A stretch of DNA of 64,000 bases from positions 1 through 64,000 of the forward strand of contig NZ_VZII01000058.1 in NCBI RefSeq assembly GCF_009391885.1, read 5' to 3'. The notes beneath the pieces are model-generated. The model was not told the origin of the DNA and ran no database searches. It saw only the letters and a list, made by a program, of their open reading frames with translations. How positions within the stretch are numbered: the first letter of the stretch is position 1; every line of letters starts with the position of its first letter. The position numbers and the translations under genes are program-made. This DNA comes from Pseudomonas sp. MN1F. GTDB lineage: Bacteria; Pseudomonadota; Gammaproteobacteria; Pseudomonadales; Pseudomonadaceae. This document shows positions 18,009 to 26,656 of the stretch, piece after piece.

Positions 18009-19067
18009 TCAGACCTCCATGACCCGTTTCAATGCCGCGCCTACCCGCGAAGGGCCTGGGAAGTAAGCCCATTCCTGCGCGTGGGGGTAGGGGGTGTCCC
18101 AGCCGGTGACGCGCTCTATCGGCGCTTCGAGGTGATGGAAACAGTGCTCCTGCACCAGCGCCACCAGTTCGGCGCCGAAGCCGCAGGTGCGGGTGGCTTC
18201 ATGCACGACCACGCAGCGGCCGGTCTTTTTCACCGAGGCGACGATGGTCTCCAGGTCCAGCGGCCAGAGGCTGCGCAGGTCGATCACTTCGGCGTCGACA
18301 CCGCTCTCTTCGGCGGCCACCTGGGCCACGTAGACCGTGGTGCCGTAGGTCAGCACGGTGACATCGTTGCCCGGGCGGGTGATCGCGGCCTTGTCCAGCG
18401 GCACGGTGTAGTAACCGTCCGGCACGGCGCTTTGCGGGTGTTTCGACCAAGGCGTGACAGGGCGGTCGTGGTGGCCGTCGAACGGGCCGTTGTACAGGCG
18501 CTTGGGCTCAAGGAAGATCACCGGGTCGTCGCATTCGATCGAGGCGATCAGCAGGCCCTTGGCGTCATACGGGTTGGACGGCATCACCGTGCGCAGGCCG
18601 CAGACCTGGGTGAACATCGCCTCCGGGCTCTGGCTGTGGGTCTGGCCGCCGTAGATGCCGCCGCCGCAGGGCATGCGCAGGGTCAGCGGGGCGATGAACT
18701 CGCCGGCCGAGCGATAGCGCAGGCGGGCCATTTCCGAGACGATCTGGTCGGAGGCCGGGTAGAAGTAGTCGGCGAACTGGATTTCCACCACCGGGCGCAG
18801 GCCGTAGGCACCCATGCCCACGGCGGTGCCGACGATGCCGCTTTCCGAGATCGGGGCGTCGAACACCCGCGACTTGCCGTACTTGGTCTGCAGGCCCTCG
18901 GTGCAACGGAACACGCCGCCGAAGTAACCGACGTCCTGGCCGTAGATCACCACATTCTCGTCGCGCTCGAGCATGACATCCATGGCCGAGCGCAGGGCCT
19001 GGATCATGGTCAGTGTGCTGGTGGCCATGGCGGTTTCCGGATTGATGCTGTTGTTGTGATCGTTCAT
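18009..19067 (-). CDS. bkdA2: Branched-chain keto-acid dehydrogenase E1 beta subunit
   Basis: 352 residues, the beta subunit of the thiamine-diphosphate decarboxylase. Transketolase pyrimidine-binding domain (~15-190; VVIYGQDVGYFGGVFRCTEGL, RVFDAPISESGIVG) followed by the C-terminal transketolase domain (~215-340; GNDVTVLTYGTTVYVAQ, VIDLRSLWPLD). The start at MNDHNN (19067) lies one base after the bkdA1 stop; the longer open frame upstream overlaps bkdA1 and is not expected to be translated. Pairs with BkdA1 to oxidatively decarboxylate branched-chain 2-oxo acids. Confidence 0.97.
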   Translation of the reverse strand: MNDHNNSINPETAMATSTLTMIQALRSAMDVMLERDENVVIYGQDVGYFGGVFRCTEGLQTKYGKSRVFDAPISESGIVGTAVGMGAYGLRPVVEIQFADYFYPASDQIVSEMARLRYRSAGEFIAPLTLRMPCGGGIYGGQTHSQSPEAMFTQVCGLRTVMPSNPYDAKGLLIASIECDDPVIFLEPKRLYNGPFDGHHDRPVTPWSKHPQSAVPDGYYTVPLDKAAITRPGNDVTVLTYGTTVYVAQVAAEESGVDAEVIDLRSLWPLDLETIVASVKKTGRCVVVHEATRTCGFGAELVALVQEHCFHHLEAPIERVTGWDTPYPHAQEWAYFPGPSRVGAALKRVMEV

Positions 19068-19068
19068 C

Positions 19069-20301
19069 TCAGACCCCCAGTTCCTGGCGCTGACGGCGCA
19101 GGTGGTCAGGCATTTCCTTGTACACATCCTCGAACATCGAGGCCGCGCTCGGGATGTGGCCGTTGGCCAGGGTGCCGTACTGTTCCGCTTCCTTCTGCGC
19201 GGCGATGACCGCGGCCTCGAACTCGGCGGTAGTGGCCTGGTGTTCTTCCTCGGACCAGTGGCCGATCTTGATCAGGTGCTGCTTCAGGCGGGCGATCGGG
19301 TCACCGAGCGGGAAGTGGCTCCAGTCATCGGCCGGGCGGTACTTGGACGGGTCGTCCGAAGTCGAGTGCGGGCCGGCGCGGTAGGTGACCCACTCGATCA
19401 GCGACGGGCCCAGGCCGCGACGGGCGCGTTCGGCGGCCCAGCGCGAGGCGGCGTACACGGCGACGAAGTCGTTGCCATCGACCCGCAACGAGGCGATGCC
19501 GCAACCCACGCCACGGCCGGCGAAGGTGGTCTGCTCACCACCGGCGATGGCCTGGAAGGTGGAGATCGCCCACTGGTTGTTGACCACGTTGAGGATCACC
19601 GGGGCGCGGTAGACGTGGGCGAAGGTGAGGGCGGTGTGGAAGTCCGACTCGGCGGTGGCACCGTCACCGATCCAGGCCGAGGCGATCTTGGTATCGCCCT
19701 TGATCGCCGAGGCCATGGCCCAGCCGACCGCCTGCACGAACTGGGTTGCCAGGTTGCCACTGATGGTGAAGAAACCAGCTTCGCGCACCGAATACATGAT
19801 CGGCAGCTGGCGGCCCTTGAGCGGGTCGCGCTCGTTGGACAGCAGCTGGCAGATCATCTCGACCAGCGATACGTCGCGGGCCATCAGGATGCTCTGCTGG
19901 CGATAGGTGGGGAAGCACATGTCGGTGCGGTTGAGCGCCAGCGCCTGGGCGCTGCCGATGGCTTCCTCGCCCAGGCTCTGCATGTAGAAGGACATCTTCT
20001 TCTGGCGCTGGGCAACCACCATGCGGCTGTCGAAGATGCGCGTCTTGAGCATCGCGCGCATGCCTTGGCGGAGGATCTGCGGGTCGATGTCCTCGGCCCA
20101 TGGGCCTTGGGCGTTGCCTTGCTCGTCGAGCACGCGGACCAGGCTGTAGGACAGGTCGGCGGTGTCGGCAGCGTCGACATCGATCGGGGGTTTACGGACT
20201 TGCCCAGCGTCGTTCAGGCGCAGGTAGGAAAAATCGGTCTGGCAGCCTGGCCGGCCGGTGGGCTCGGGCACATGCAAACGCAGGGGGGCGTACTCGTTCA
20301 T
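19069..20301 (-). CDS. bkdA1: Branched-chain keto-acid dehydrogenase E1 alpha subunit
   Basis: 410 residues. The thiamine diphosphate motif runs from IGDGATAESDFHTAL to NVVNNQWAIST. YRAGPHSTSDDPSKYR matches the region around the phosphorylation loop of mitochondrial E1 alpha, although bacteria lack the kinase. Together with BkdA2 it decarboxylates 2-oxoisovalerate, 4-methyl-2-oxovalerate and 3-methyl-2-oxovalerate. It is the first gene of the operon, divergent from bkdR across 197 bp. The sequence is almost what I recall for P. putida BkdA1, supporting the species-group call. Confidence 0.97.
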   Translation of the reverse strand: MNEYAPLRLHVPEPTGRPGCQTDFSYLRLNDAGQVRKPPIDVDAADTADLSYSLVRVLDEQGNAQGPWAEDIDPQILRQGMRAMLKTRIFDSRMVVAQRQKKMSFYMQSLGEEAIGSAQALALNRTDMCFPTYRQQSILMARDVSLVEMICQLLSNERDPLKGRQLPIMYSVREAGFFTISGNLATQFVQAVGWAMASAIKGDTKIASAWIGDGATAESDFHTALTFAHVYRAPVILNVVNNQWAISTFQAIAGGEQTTFAGRGVGCGIASLRVDGNDFVAVYAASRWAAERARRGLGPSLIEWVTYRAGPHSTSDDPSKYRPADDWSHFPLGDPIARLKQHLIKIGHWSEEEHQATTAEFEAAVIAAQKEAEQYGTLANGHIPSAASMFEDVYKEMPDHLRRQRQELGV

Positions 20302-20498
20302 GCTTTTTACGCTCGCTCGGATGTTGTTTTTGTGAGCTCTGAAGCGGCCGCCGCTGAGTACCGGCTTGTGACTGGTAGGTCAGCGTCATCTACATCTTAG
20401 TGGGAGGGCAGGAGAATTTTTCTCTCAAGTTGATTGCCTTTGTCTGACGGGGGAGATAAACATTCCGGATAAACACAAAAAACCGGTGAATTTGTCTC
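20302..20498. promoter_or_regulatory. bkdA1-bkdR divergent control region
   Basis: This 197-bp space is more AT-rich than the flanking genes, fitting an Lrp-type binding region. It contains an inverted repeat gagaatttttctc (20412-20424). In P. putida BkdR is known to bind this interval, activate the bkd operon in response to branched-chain amino acids and control its own gene. I cannot place the exact promoters. Confidence 0.75.
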
Positions 20499-20984
20499 AT
20501 GCGCAAGCTCGATCGTACCGATATCGGCATTCTCAATAGCCTCCAGGACAACGCCCGCATCACCAATGCGGAACTGGCGAGGTCGGTAAACCTGTCGCCG
20601 ACGCCTTGCTTCAACCGGGTCAAGGCCATGGAGGAGTTGGGCGTGATCCGTCAGCAGGTGACCTTGCTGTCGCCGCAGGTGCTGGGGCTGGATGTGAATG
20701 TGTTCATCCATGTCAGCCTGGAGAAGCAGGTCGAGCAGGCGCTGCACCGCTTCGAGGAGGAGATCGCCGAGCGGCCTGAGGTGATGGAGTGCTACCTGAT
20801 GACCGGTGACCCGGATTACCTGTTGCGGGTGCTGTTGCCGAGCATCCAGGCGCTGGAGCGGTTCCTCGATTACCTGACGCGGTTGCCGGGGGTGGCCAAC
20901 ATTCGGTCAAGCTTTGCCCTCAAGCAGGTGAGGTACAAGACCGCGTTGCCGTTGCCTGCCAACGGCATGACCTTGCGCGAATAG
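20499..20984 (+). CDS. bkdR: Lrp/AsnC-family activator of the bkd operon
   Basis: 161 residues. N-terminal winged helix-turn-helix (~1-60; LDRTDIGILNSLQDNARITNAELARSVNLSPTPCFNRVKAMEELGVI) and C-terminal RAM effector domain (~65-150; MTGDPDYLLRVLLPSIQALERFLDYLTRLPGVANIRSSFALKQVRYKTALPL). Divergent to bkdA1, where the family member in P. putida acts as positive regulator with L-branched-chain amino acids as co-inducers. Length and sequence are as expected for BkdR. Confidence 0.96.
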   Translation: MRKLDRTDIGILNSLQDNARITNAELARSVNLSPTPCFNRVKAMEELGVIRQQVTLLSPQVLGLDVNVFIHVSLEKQVEQALHRFEEEIAERPEVMECYLMTGDPDYLLRVLLPSIQALERFLDYLTRLPGVANIRSSFALKQVRYKTALPLPANGMTLRE

Positions 20985-20986
20985 TT

Positions 20987-21012
20987 TTTACCCGCGAAGA
21001 GGCCGGCACAGG
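20987..21012. repeat. REP element (half palindrome)
   Basis: Contains cccgcgaagaggccggcaca, the same unit found as a perfect palindrome at 23911-23954. It lies right after the bkdR stop. Confidence 0.75.
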
Positions 21013-21089
21013 CAAAAACGAGGGTGCTTGATATTTTAAACACCCCAAGCCTATGTTGTTGTCAGCCTATAACAACAAGGACAAGCGTC

Positions 21090-22433
21090 ATGACCACCGC
21101 CGCCCATCGCTCGCTGGCCGAGCTCCTCCAGGGCATCGACCAGATCGAATGCGTCACCCCCGACCTCAACGGCGTCCCGCGCGGCAAGGTGATGACCGCC
21201 GAAGGCTTCCTCGAAGGCCGCCGCCTGCAGATGGCCCGAGGGGTGTTGCTGCAATGCATCATGGGCGGCTACCCGCCGGCGCGTTTCTACGGCAGTGACG
21301 ACGGGGACCTGGCGCTGGTCGCGGAGCCCGCGCAGATCCACCGCCTGCCGTGGAGCGAGGAGGGCCTGGCGCTGGCCATCTGTGACGCCAACGAGCTCGA
21401 TGGGCGGCCTTCGGGGCTGTCCACGCGGGGGCAGCTCAAGGCCGTGATCGCCCGCTACGCTGCCCTTGGCCTGGCGCCGGTGGTGGCCACAGAGCTGGAG
21501 TTCTTCGTTTTTGCCCCCAACACCGACCCGCAGCAACCCTTCCTGCCCCCCGTTGGCAAGGATGGCCGCCGCGAGCTTGGCCATTCGGCATTCAGTGTCA
21601 GTTCCAACAATGGCCTGCGCCCGTTCTTCCAGGAGGTGTACCAGTGCATGGCAGCCTTGGGCCTGCCGCGTGACACCTTCATGCACGAAATGGGCGTGAG
21701 CCAGTTCGAGATCAATCTATTGCACGGCGACCCGCTGCTGCTGGCCGACCAGACCTTCCTGTTCAAGCACCTGCTCAAGGAAGTGGCGCTCAAACATGGC
21801 CTGAGCGTGGTGTGCATGGCCAAGCCGTTGGCGCACACCCCGGGCAGCTCCATGCACATTCACCAGAGCCTGGTGGACATCGCCAGCGGGCGCAACGTGT
21901 TCAGTGATGAACAAGGCCAGCCGACCGACACCTTCTACCACTTCATCGGTGGCCAGCAGGCGTGCATGGCCGACTTCACCGCGCTGTTCGCACCCAACGT
22001 CAACTCCTACCAGCGCCTGTGCCACCCTTACGCCTCACCGAACAATGCCTGCTGGTCCGAGGACAACCGCGCGGCCGGCCTGCGCATTCCGGCCAGTGCC
22101 CCGGTGGCGCGGCGGGTCGAGAACCGCCTGCCGGGTGCCGACGCCAACCCTTACCTGGCCATCGCTGCCAGCCTGGCCGCCGGCCTGCACGGTATCGCGC
22201 AGCGCCTGCAGCCCGCTCCGGCGATCCAGGGCGAATTCGAGGTGCCGGAACACCTGAGCCTGCCGTGCACCTTGCATGCGGCCCTCGAACGCCTCAAGCG
22301 CAGCGCCTTGGCGCGGGAACTGTTCGGCAGCGAGTTCATCGATGGCTACCTGGCCAGCAAGACCCTGGAACTGACGGACTTCTTCAACGAAATCACCCCC
22401 TGGGAGCGCCGCGTGCTGGCCGCACAGGCCTGA
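21090..22433 (+). CDS. Glutamine synthetase family protein, probable gamma-glutamylpolyamine synthetase
   Basis: 447 residues with the glutamine synthetase fold: beta-Grasp N-terminal domain (ECVTPDLNGVPRGKVMTAEGFLEG) and catalytic domain with PGSSMHIHQSL (ammonia/ATP site), NSYQRLCHPYASPNNACWSEDNRAAGLRIP (glutamate-binding region) and NRLPGADANPYLAIAASLAAG. It resembles the PuuA/SpuI group that ligates glutamate to putrescine or other amines rather than housekeeping GlnA. Start at ATG 21090, preceded by AAGGAC; the longer frame begins in the repeat region. It is a single gene after bkdR; polyamine catabolism is inferred. Confidence 0.88.
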   Translation: MTTAAHRSLAELLQGIDQIECVTPDLNGVPRGKVMTAEGFLEGRRLQMARGVLLQCIMGGYPPARFYGSDDGDLALVAEPAQIHRLPWSEEGLALAICDANELDGRPSGLSTRGQLKAVIARYAALGLAPVVATELEFFVFAPNTDPQQPFLPPVGKDGRRELGHSAFSVSSNNGLRPFFQEVYQCMAALGLPRDTFMHEMGVSQFEINLLHGDPLLLADQTFLFKHLLKEVALKHGLSVVCMAKPLAHTPGSSMHIHQSLVDIASGRNVFSDEQGQPTDTFYHFIGGQQACMADFTALFAPNVNSYQRLCHPYASPNNACWSEDNRAAGLRIPASAPVARRVENRLPGADANPYLAIAASLAAGLHGIAQRLQPAPAIQGEFEVPEHLSLPCTLHAALERLKRSALARELFGSEFIDGYLASKTLELTDFFNEITPWERRVLAAQA

Positions 22434-22563
22434 TCGCGACACAATCGGCACTGGACGCGCCCCTGTCCGGCTATTTGTCTGGCAGGGGACTGCGCCGTGG
22501 CCATTTTGCTTTTATGCTTGCCAGCAAGCCAACGCCACCTGACCTGGGAGTTCGACGGGACGT

Positions 22564-23907
22564 ATGCGAAACATCTGGAAGCCCTTTCAGTCGTTATATT
22601 TCGCCGCCTTGATGATGTTGATCGGCTCGGGCCTGCTCAGTACCTATCTGGCGCTGCGCCTGGCGGCCGATCATGTGGACAGTCTCTGGGTGGGTGCCCT
22701 GATGGCAGCCAACTATTTCGGCCTGGCGGTGGGCGGCAAGATCGGCCACCGGCTGATCGGTCGGGTCGGGCACATCCGGGCCTACGCCACGTGCGCCGGC
22801 ATTGTCTGCGCGGCTGTGCTGGGGCATGGAATGACCAGTTGGCTGCCCGTATGGGTCGGGTTACGGATGATCGTCGGCCTGGGCATGATGTGCCAGTACA
22901 TGGTCATCGAGAGCTGGCTCAACGAACAGGCCGAGGCGAAGTATCGGGGGGCGGTGTTCAGTGGCTACATGATCGCGTCCTACCTTGGCCTGGTACTCGG
23001 CCAACTGATTCTGGTAGTGCATCCGCAACTGGGTCCGGAACTGCTGATGCTGGTGGCCATGTGCTTCGCCCTGTGCCTGGTGCCGGTGGCGATGACCCGG
23101 CGCATCCACCCGGCGCCCCTGCGCCCGGCACCCATGGAGCCGAAGTTCTTCATCAAGCGGGTACCGCAGTCGCTCAGCACGGTGCTGGGTTCAGGCTTGA
23201 TCGTCGGTTCGTTCTACGGCCTGGCGCCGCTGTACGCCTCCAGCCAGGGCATGTCGACCGAGCAGATCGGTCTGTTCATGGGCTGTTGCATCTTTGCCGG
23301 GCTGCTGGTGCAGTGGCCATTGGGCTGGTTGTCCGACCGCTACGACCGGGCGGTGCTGATCCGCAGCGTTGCGATAGGTCTGGCGCTGGCTTCGGCGCCA
23401 CTGGCGATCCTGCCAAGTGTGCCGCTGGAGGTGCTGTTCGGTATCGGCTTCGTGATTTCGCTGCTGCAGTTCTGCCTCTACCCGCTGGCGGTGGCGTTTT
23501 CCAATGACCACGTAGAGAGCGAGCGGCGGGTGTCACTGACCGCCATGCTGCTGGTCACCTATGGCGTGGGTGCCTGTATCGGGCCGTTGGCGGCGGGGGT
23601 GCTGATGAAGGTGTTGGGCGCGCAGATGCTCTATGCCTTCTTTGCGTTCTTTGCCCTGGTGCTGGTGTGGCGCATCCGGCCGAAGGCGGTTACCGGGCTG
23701 CACCAGGTGCAGGATGCACCGTTGGGGCACGTGGCCATGCCGGCCGCCGGTTCGCCATTGTCGGCGGCGCTTGACCCGCGGGTGGATGAGCAGACCGTGC
23801 AGGAGGTCATGCAGGCGCCGGTGGCGGCTGAGGATACCGAGGATGATCAGAAGGCTGAGCCAGCCGCGGAGGCTCGGGCTGAGGATGAGGTCAGCAAGTC
23901 AGTTTGA
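22564..23907 (+). CDS. MFS transporter with long acidic C-terminal tail
   Basis: 447 residues with about 12 transmembrane helices over residues 10-385. Family motifs include the loop GGKIGHRLIGRVGHIRAY and, in the second half, LGWLSDRYDRAVLIRS. It resembles the YcaD-type MFS group. The last ~60 residues are hydrophilic and rich in Glu, Asp and Ala (AAEDTEDDQKAEPAAEARAEDEV), predicted cytoplasmic. Substrate unknown. A perfect REP hairpin and a strong terminator follow it. Confidence 0.85.
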   Translation: MRNIWKPFQSLYFAALMMLIGSGLLSTYLALRLAADHVDSLWVGALMAANYFGLAVGGKIGHRLIGRVGHIRAYATCAGIVCAAVLGHGMTSWLPVWVGLRMIVGLGMMCQYMVIESWLNEQAEAKYRGAVFSGYMIASYLGLVLGQLILVVHPQLGPELLMLVAMCFALCLVPVAMTRRIHPAPLRPAPMEPKFFIKRVPQSLSTVLGSGLIVGSFYGLAPLYASSQGMSTEQIGLFMGCCIFAGLLVQWPLGWLSDRYDRAVLIRSVAIGLALASAPLAILPSVPLEVLFGIGFVISLLQFCLYPLAVAFSNDHVESERRVSLTAMLLVTYGVGACIGPLAAGVLMKVLGAQMLYAFFAFFALVLVWRIRPKAVTGLHQVQDAPLGHVAMPAAGSPLSAALDPRVDEQTVQEVMQAPVAAEDTEDDQKAEPAAEARAEDEVSKSV

Positions 23908-23910
23908 GTC

Positions 23911-23954
23911 TGTGCCGGCCTCTTCGCGGGTTTACCCGCGAAGAGGCCGGCACA
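23911..23954. repeat. Perfect 20-bp REP palindrome
   Basis: Arms 23911-23930 and 23935-23954 are exact inverse complements around the loop ttta. The arm contains ggcctcttcgcggg, the P. putida REP core. It starts four bases after the MFS stop and likely forms a stable 3' hairpin on the transcript. Confidence 0.9.
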
Positions 23955-23973
23955 GGTTAACCACAAACAAAAA

Positions 23974-24001
23974 CGCCACCCGATGGGTGGCGTTTTTTTT
24001 T
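23974..24001. terminator. Bidirectional intrinsic terminator
   Basis: Stem cgccaccc (23974-23981) / gggtggcg (23985-23992) with loop gat, followed by nine T on the plus strand; the preceding A-rich stretch (aaacaaaaa) gives a T-rich run on the minus strand. It separates the convergent MFS and flgZ transcripts. Confidence 0.93.
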
Positions 24002-24010
24002 GCAGGCGAC

Positions 24011-24754
24011 TCAATAGTCGTCCTTGTCGAACCGCCGCGCTTCACGCTGCAGCTGGTAGACGAAGCTTTCGATCTTGCGTTGTGCCTGGCCATTGAGGTT
24101 ATGAAAACGCACGCCGGCGAAGGTGGTGTTGATCCGCTCTTCATAGTGCAGGTGGCGCAGCTCGACCATGGTATCGACCAGGCCCAGCGGGTTGCTGGCC
24201 TTGAAGCGATCGTACACTTGGCCCAGTTGCAGGCGGTCCTCGACATTACCTTCAAAGCGCAGCTTGCAGCCGGTGGCGGAGATGTCCAGCAGCTTGCCGC
24301 GCAGGGCGCCGTTACCCTTGAGGTAGCCGCCGTCAAGAATGATGTCGACCAGTTGCGACAGCTTCAGCGCGGCGCGGAAGGCATTGCGGCGCTGGTGGTA
24401 GGTCATCTCTTCGGGCATCGCGCCACGGTAGCAGCGGTGGCCGTCGACTTCGCTGATCTTCAGTTCGTGGTTGCATTCCCAGGCGATGCGCACGCCGTCA
24501 TGGAAGCCTTCGACGCGGAACGGTTCGCCGTTCTCGATGAATTTTTCGCCATCGCGCGGGATCATTTCGTCCAGCGCCAGGACATTGCTGTCACGGTCCA
24601 CATGCACCACATAGCTCTGGAACCGCTGGCTGCGCTCATGGAAGGTGATGATCAGCGGATCATGGCTGTCTTGCAGCTGGCGCAGGTTGGCCGCGATCTC
24701 CAAGGGCGTGTTCAGCACCTTCGGCGGTTGCGGGGCATCGGTTTCATTGAACAC
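24011..24754 (-). CDS. flgZ: PilZ-domain c-di-GMP flagellar brake (YcgR/FlgZ)
   Basis: 247 residues: N-terminal YcgR domain (~15-110) and C-terminal PilZ domain (~115-240). c-di-GMP motifs are intact: RxxxR within RRNAFR (122-127) and DISATG (157-162). On binding c-di-GMP such proteins interact with the stator or rotor and slow swimming. It follows flgN at 80 bp in the flgA-flgM-flgN-flgZ series. With two diguanylate cyclases 20 kb away it gives the local link between c-di-GMP and motility. Confidence 0.95.
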   Translation of the reverse strand: MFNETDAPQPPKVLNTPLEIAANLRQLQDSHDPLIITFHERSQRFQSYVVHVDRDSNVLALDEMIPRDGEKFIENGEPFRVEGFHDGVRIAWECNHELKISEVDGHRCYRGAMPEEMTYHQRRNAFRAALKLSQLVDIILDGGYLKGNGALRGKLLDISATGCKLRFEGNVEDRLQLGQVYDRFKASNPLGLVDTMVELRHLHYEERINTTFAGVRFHNLNGQAQRKIESFVYQLQREARRFDKDDY

Positions 24755-24834
24755 GGGTTTTCAATCTCCAGGCAAAAACGACACACGCAAGTAACGGCAT
24801 TTTGCCAGTATGTTCTGTGCCTTGATAGAAGTAA

Positions 24835-25302
24835 TCACACTTGGCTGAGCGCCCGGGGCTTGGCAAGTGGAGAAGTGGTGCCACGGCTGTCATAGAGCGA
24901 CGGTGCTTCACCGCCCTGGAGGATTCTGATCTGGTTGGCCGTGACGTGTTGTTGTACCTGGATGATCCGGCCATTGGTCTCGTTGACCCTCTGGCAGTCA
25001 TTCATCAACTGGTTCAGTACATCCAGCTGCTGCAGGATCAGCTCGCCGTTGTCCGACTGCGCCGCCAATGCCTGCACCCCGGCGCGGTTGGCGCTGAGGC
25101 CAAGGCTGGTGAGCAGGTTGTTGCGGCGCATGCCTTGCTGCTCGAGCAGGACGATCAGCGACTGCTTGCGGGCCAGGATGCCCTCCAGCGGCGCCATGTC
25201 GCGACTGTGCAGGGCCATCGACTCCTGCTGGAGCAGGTCGAGCAGTTCCTGGGTCGGAGCGATGTCGTCTTCGATCAGTTGCAGCAAAGTGATGTCGTGC
25301 AT
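24835..25302 (-). CDS. flgN: Flagellar export chaperone FlgN
   Basis: 155 residues, largely helical, with heptad-like patterns (LLQLIEDDIAPTQELLDLLQQE, GILARKQSLIVLLEQQ). FlgN binds the C-termini of hook-filament junction proteins FlgK and FlgL, both encoded downstream in this window, and delivers them to the flagellar export gate. It lies 50 bp after flgM and is probably cotranscribed from the FliA-type promoter upstream of flgM. Confidence 0.93.
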   Translation of the reverse strand: MHDITLLQLIEDDIAPTQELLDLLQQESMALHSRDMAPLEGILARKQSLIVLLEQQGMRRNNLLTSLGLSANRAGVQALAAQSDNGELILQQLDVLNQLMNDCQRVNETNGRIIQVQQHVTANQIRILQGGEAPSLYDSRGTTSPLAKPRALSQV

Positions 25303-25352
25303 GGCTAACTCTTGGCTTTACATAGCGTCCGTGAAGTCAGCGCGCCGAACGG

Positions 25353-25673
25353 TCAGCGCTGGGCTTCGAAATCGAGCAGTTTGCTGGCGACCCGGCCGGC
25401 ATCGACCTGGTAGCTGCCGTCGGCGATCGCCTGCTTCAACTGCGCCACGCGGGCACTGTTGACGACGGGCTGGTCGCGCAGCTTGTCGCTGACCTGTTGC
25501 AACTGCTGAGCCTCTTGGCTGAGGTGTACCGTTTCTCCGCTGGTGCTGGCGCTGGCGCTTTTTGGCGCTTCTTGGGTTTCGCCGGTTTTCTCGGCGTTGC
25601 CGGACGTGGCGTTGCCACGAACGCCGCCCGTGATGGACGGAGAGTTATTCAAACGACTGAAGTCGATGACCAT
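25353..25673 (-). CDS. flgM: Anti-sigma-28 factor FlgM
   Basis: 106 residues. The N-terminal ~45 residues are low-complexity and rich in Ser, Thr, Gly and Ala, expected to be disordered; the C-terminal half (LSQEAQQLQQVSDKLRDQPVVNSARVAQLKQAIADGSYQVDAGRVASKLLDFE) is the conserved FliA-binding helix region. FlgM holds sigma-28 inactive until it is exported through the finished hook-basal body. A sigma-28 promoter lies 37 bp upstream, so flgM is under feedback. Confidence 0.95.
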   Translation of the reverse strand: MVIDFSRLNNSPSITGGVRGNATSGNAEKTGETQEAPKSASASTSGETVHLSQEAQQLQQVSDKLRDQPVVNSARVAQLKQAIADGSYQVDAGRVASKLLDFEAQR

Positions 25674-25709
25674 GATCAGAAACCTCTGGGTATTTGGACG
25701 CTTGCCTTG

Positions 25710-25736
25710 TTTTCGGCCAACCCGAAAGAAACTTTA
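25710..25736 (-). promoter_or_regulatory. Sigma-28 (FliA) promoter of flgM
   Basis: On the minus strand TAAA (complement of 25733-25736), 15 bases, then GCCGAAAA (complement of 25710-25717). The consensus is TAAA-N15-GCCGATAA; the match is 11 of 12. It sits in the flgA-flgM gap, allowing flgM-flgN expression apart from flgA. Confidence 0.85.
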
Positions 25737-25825
25737 GGCGTAAATGCATCGCTGCCTGTCAGCAAGCTCGCGAACCCGTGTTCTGACACAGTTTAGGAAA
25801 AGCGGTTCCTCACCGCCAGCGCAAT

Positions 25826-26578
25826 CTACATGGCCACCTCGACCTGACCGGGGCCGGTCACCCGGGCTTTCACTACCCGCTGCGAATTGAGGTTGCGCAC
25901 ACGGATCTGTTCGCCCTGGCCACCCTTGGCCAAGGCTTCGCCAGGCATGCGCACGCTCAAGGGGCCGCTGCGCGCGGTGATCACCACATGGTCGCCCTTG
26001 CGCACCACTTCAGCTTGCTCCAGATGCTGCGGCGTGAGGACCTGGTCGAGCACCGTCGGGCGCAGCATCTTCATGCCTACCGCCTGGTCGAGGTCGGTGA
26101 GAAACCCCTGGGGCAGCGTGCCAACATCACGCTCGCGCAGGGCCACGTCGCCTTCGCCAACGACGTTTTCGCGCTTGAGCGGGCGGGTCACCACCACCAC
26201 GTCGCGAAACAGCTTTACCGTCGCCGGCACGAAGATGGTCCACGGCGCGCTGCCGTCACAGCGTACCCGTACCGTCACCCGGCCCAGCGGTTGTGCCGGG
26301 CTTTCCAGCGAGGCATCCAGCGCCTGGCTGCACAGCGGCATGCGCAGGCGCGGGTCGAGCGGGTTGACCTGGATTTCGTAGCGCCCGGGGGTCTGGGTGG
26401 TGGCCAGGTAGTCCTCGACACTGAATTCAAGAAACCCTTGGGTGACACCGATAAGCTGTTCAGGCAAGGTAACCGCGTCCGCCAGCGTGCGAACGCCGGG
26501 TGCCAGCAGGCACAGCACGGCGAGCGTGCCGCTCAGCAGGTGTGTCAGTCGTCGGAAATTTGTCGTTTTCGTGTACAT
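25826..26578 (-). CDS. flgA: Flagellar P-ring assembly chaperone FlgA
   Basis: 250 residues, periplasmic. A signal peptide is visible (basic NFRRLTHLL, hydrophobic GTLAVLCLLAPG, cut near DA). The C-terminal SAF-type domain (~125-250) has VVVVTRPLKRENVVGEGDVALRERDVGTLPQGFLTDLDQAVGMKMLRP and ends with QRVVKARVTGPGQVEVAM, typical of FlgA. It assists assembly of FlgI into the P ring. I start at MYTKTT (26578); the upstream in-frame extension of 22 residues would disturb the signal peptide. Divergent from cheV. Confidence 0.93.
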   Translation of the reverse strand: MYTKTTNFRRLTHLLSGTLAVLCLLAPGVRTLADAVTLPEQLIGVTQGFLEFSVEDYLATTQTPGRYEIQVNPLDPRLRMPLCSQALDASLESPAQPLGRVTVRVRCDGSAPWTIFVPATVKLFRDVVVVTRPLKRENVVGEGDVALRERDVGTLPQGFLTDLDQAVGMKMLRPTVLDQVLTPQHLEQAEVVRKGDHVVITARSGPLSVRMPGEALAKGGQGEQIRVRNLNSQRVVKARVTGPGQVEVAM

Positions 26579-26656
26579 GGCGCTCAAAAAAGCAAAGCCC
26601 GTGCCGACTTGGTGACCACGTAGCACCAAAAAGGCAGAAAGCATAAGGAGTCAGGC

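Noticed and set aside
16764..19208. 814-codon open frame opposite bkdB-bkdA2
   Set aside because: Shadow of the bkd genes; translation is His/Gly/Asp-rich without any recognisable motif.
26584..26610. Possible sigma-28 promoter upstream of cheV
   Set aside because: gccgactt matches only five of eight -10 positions and the -35 reads tcaa; too weak to call.
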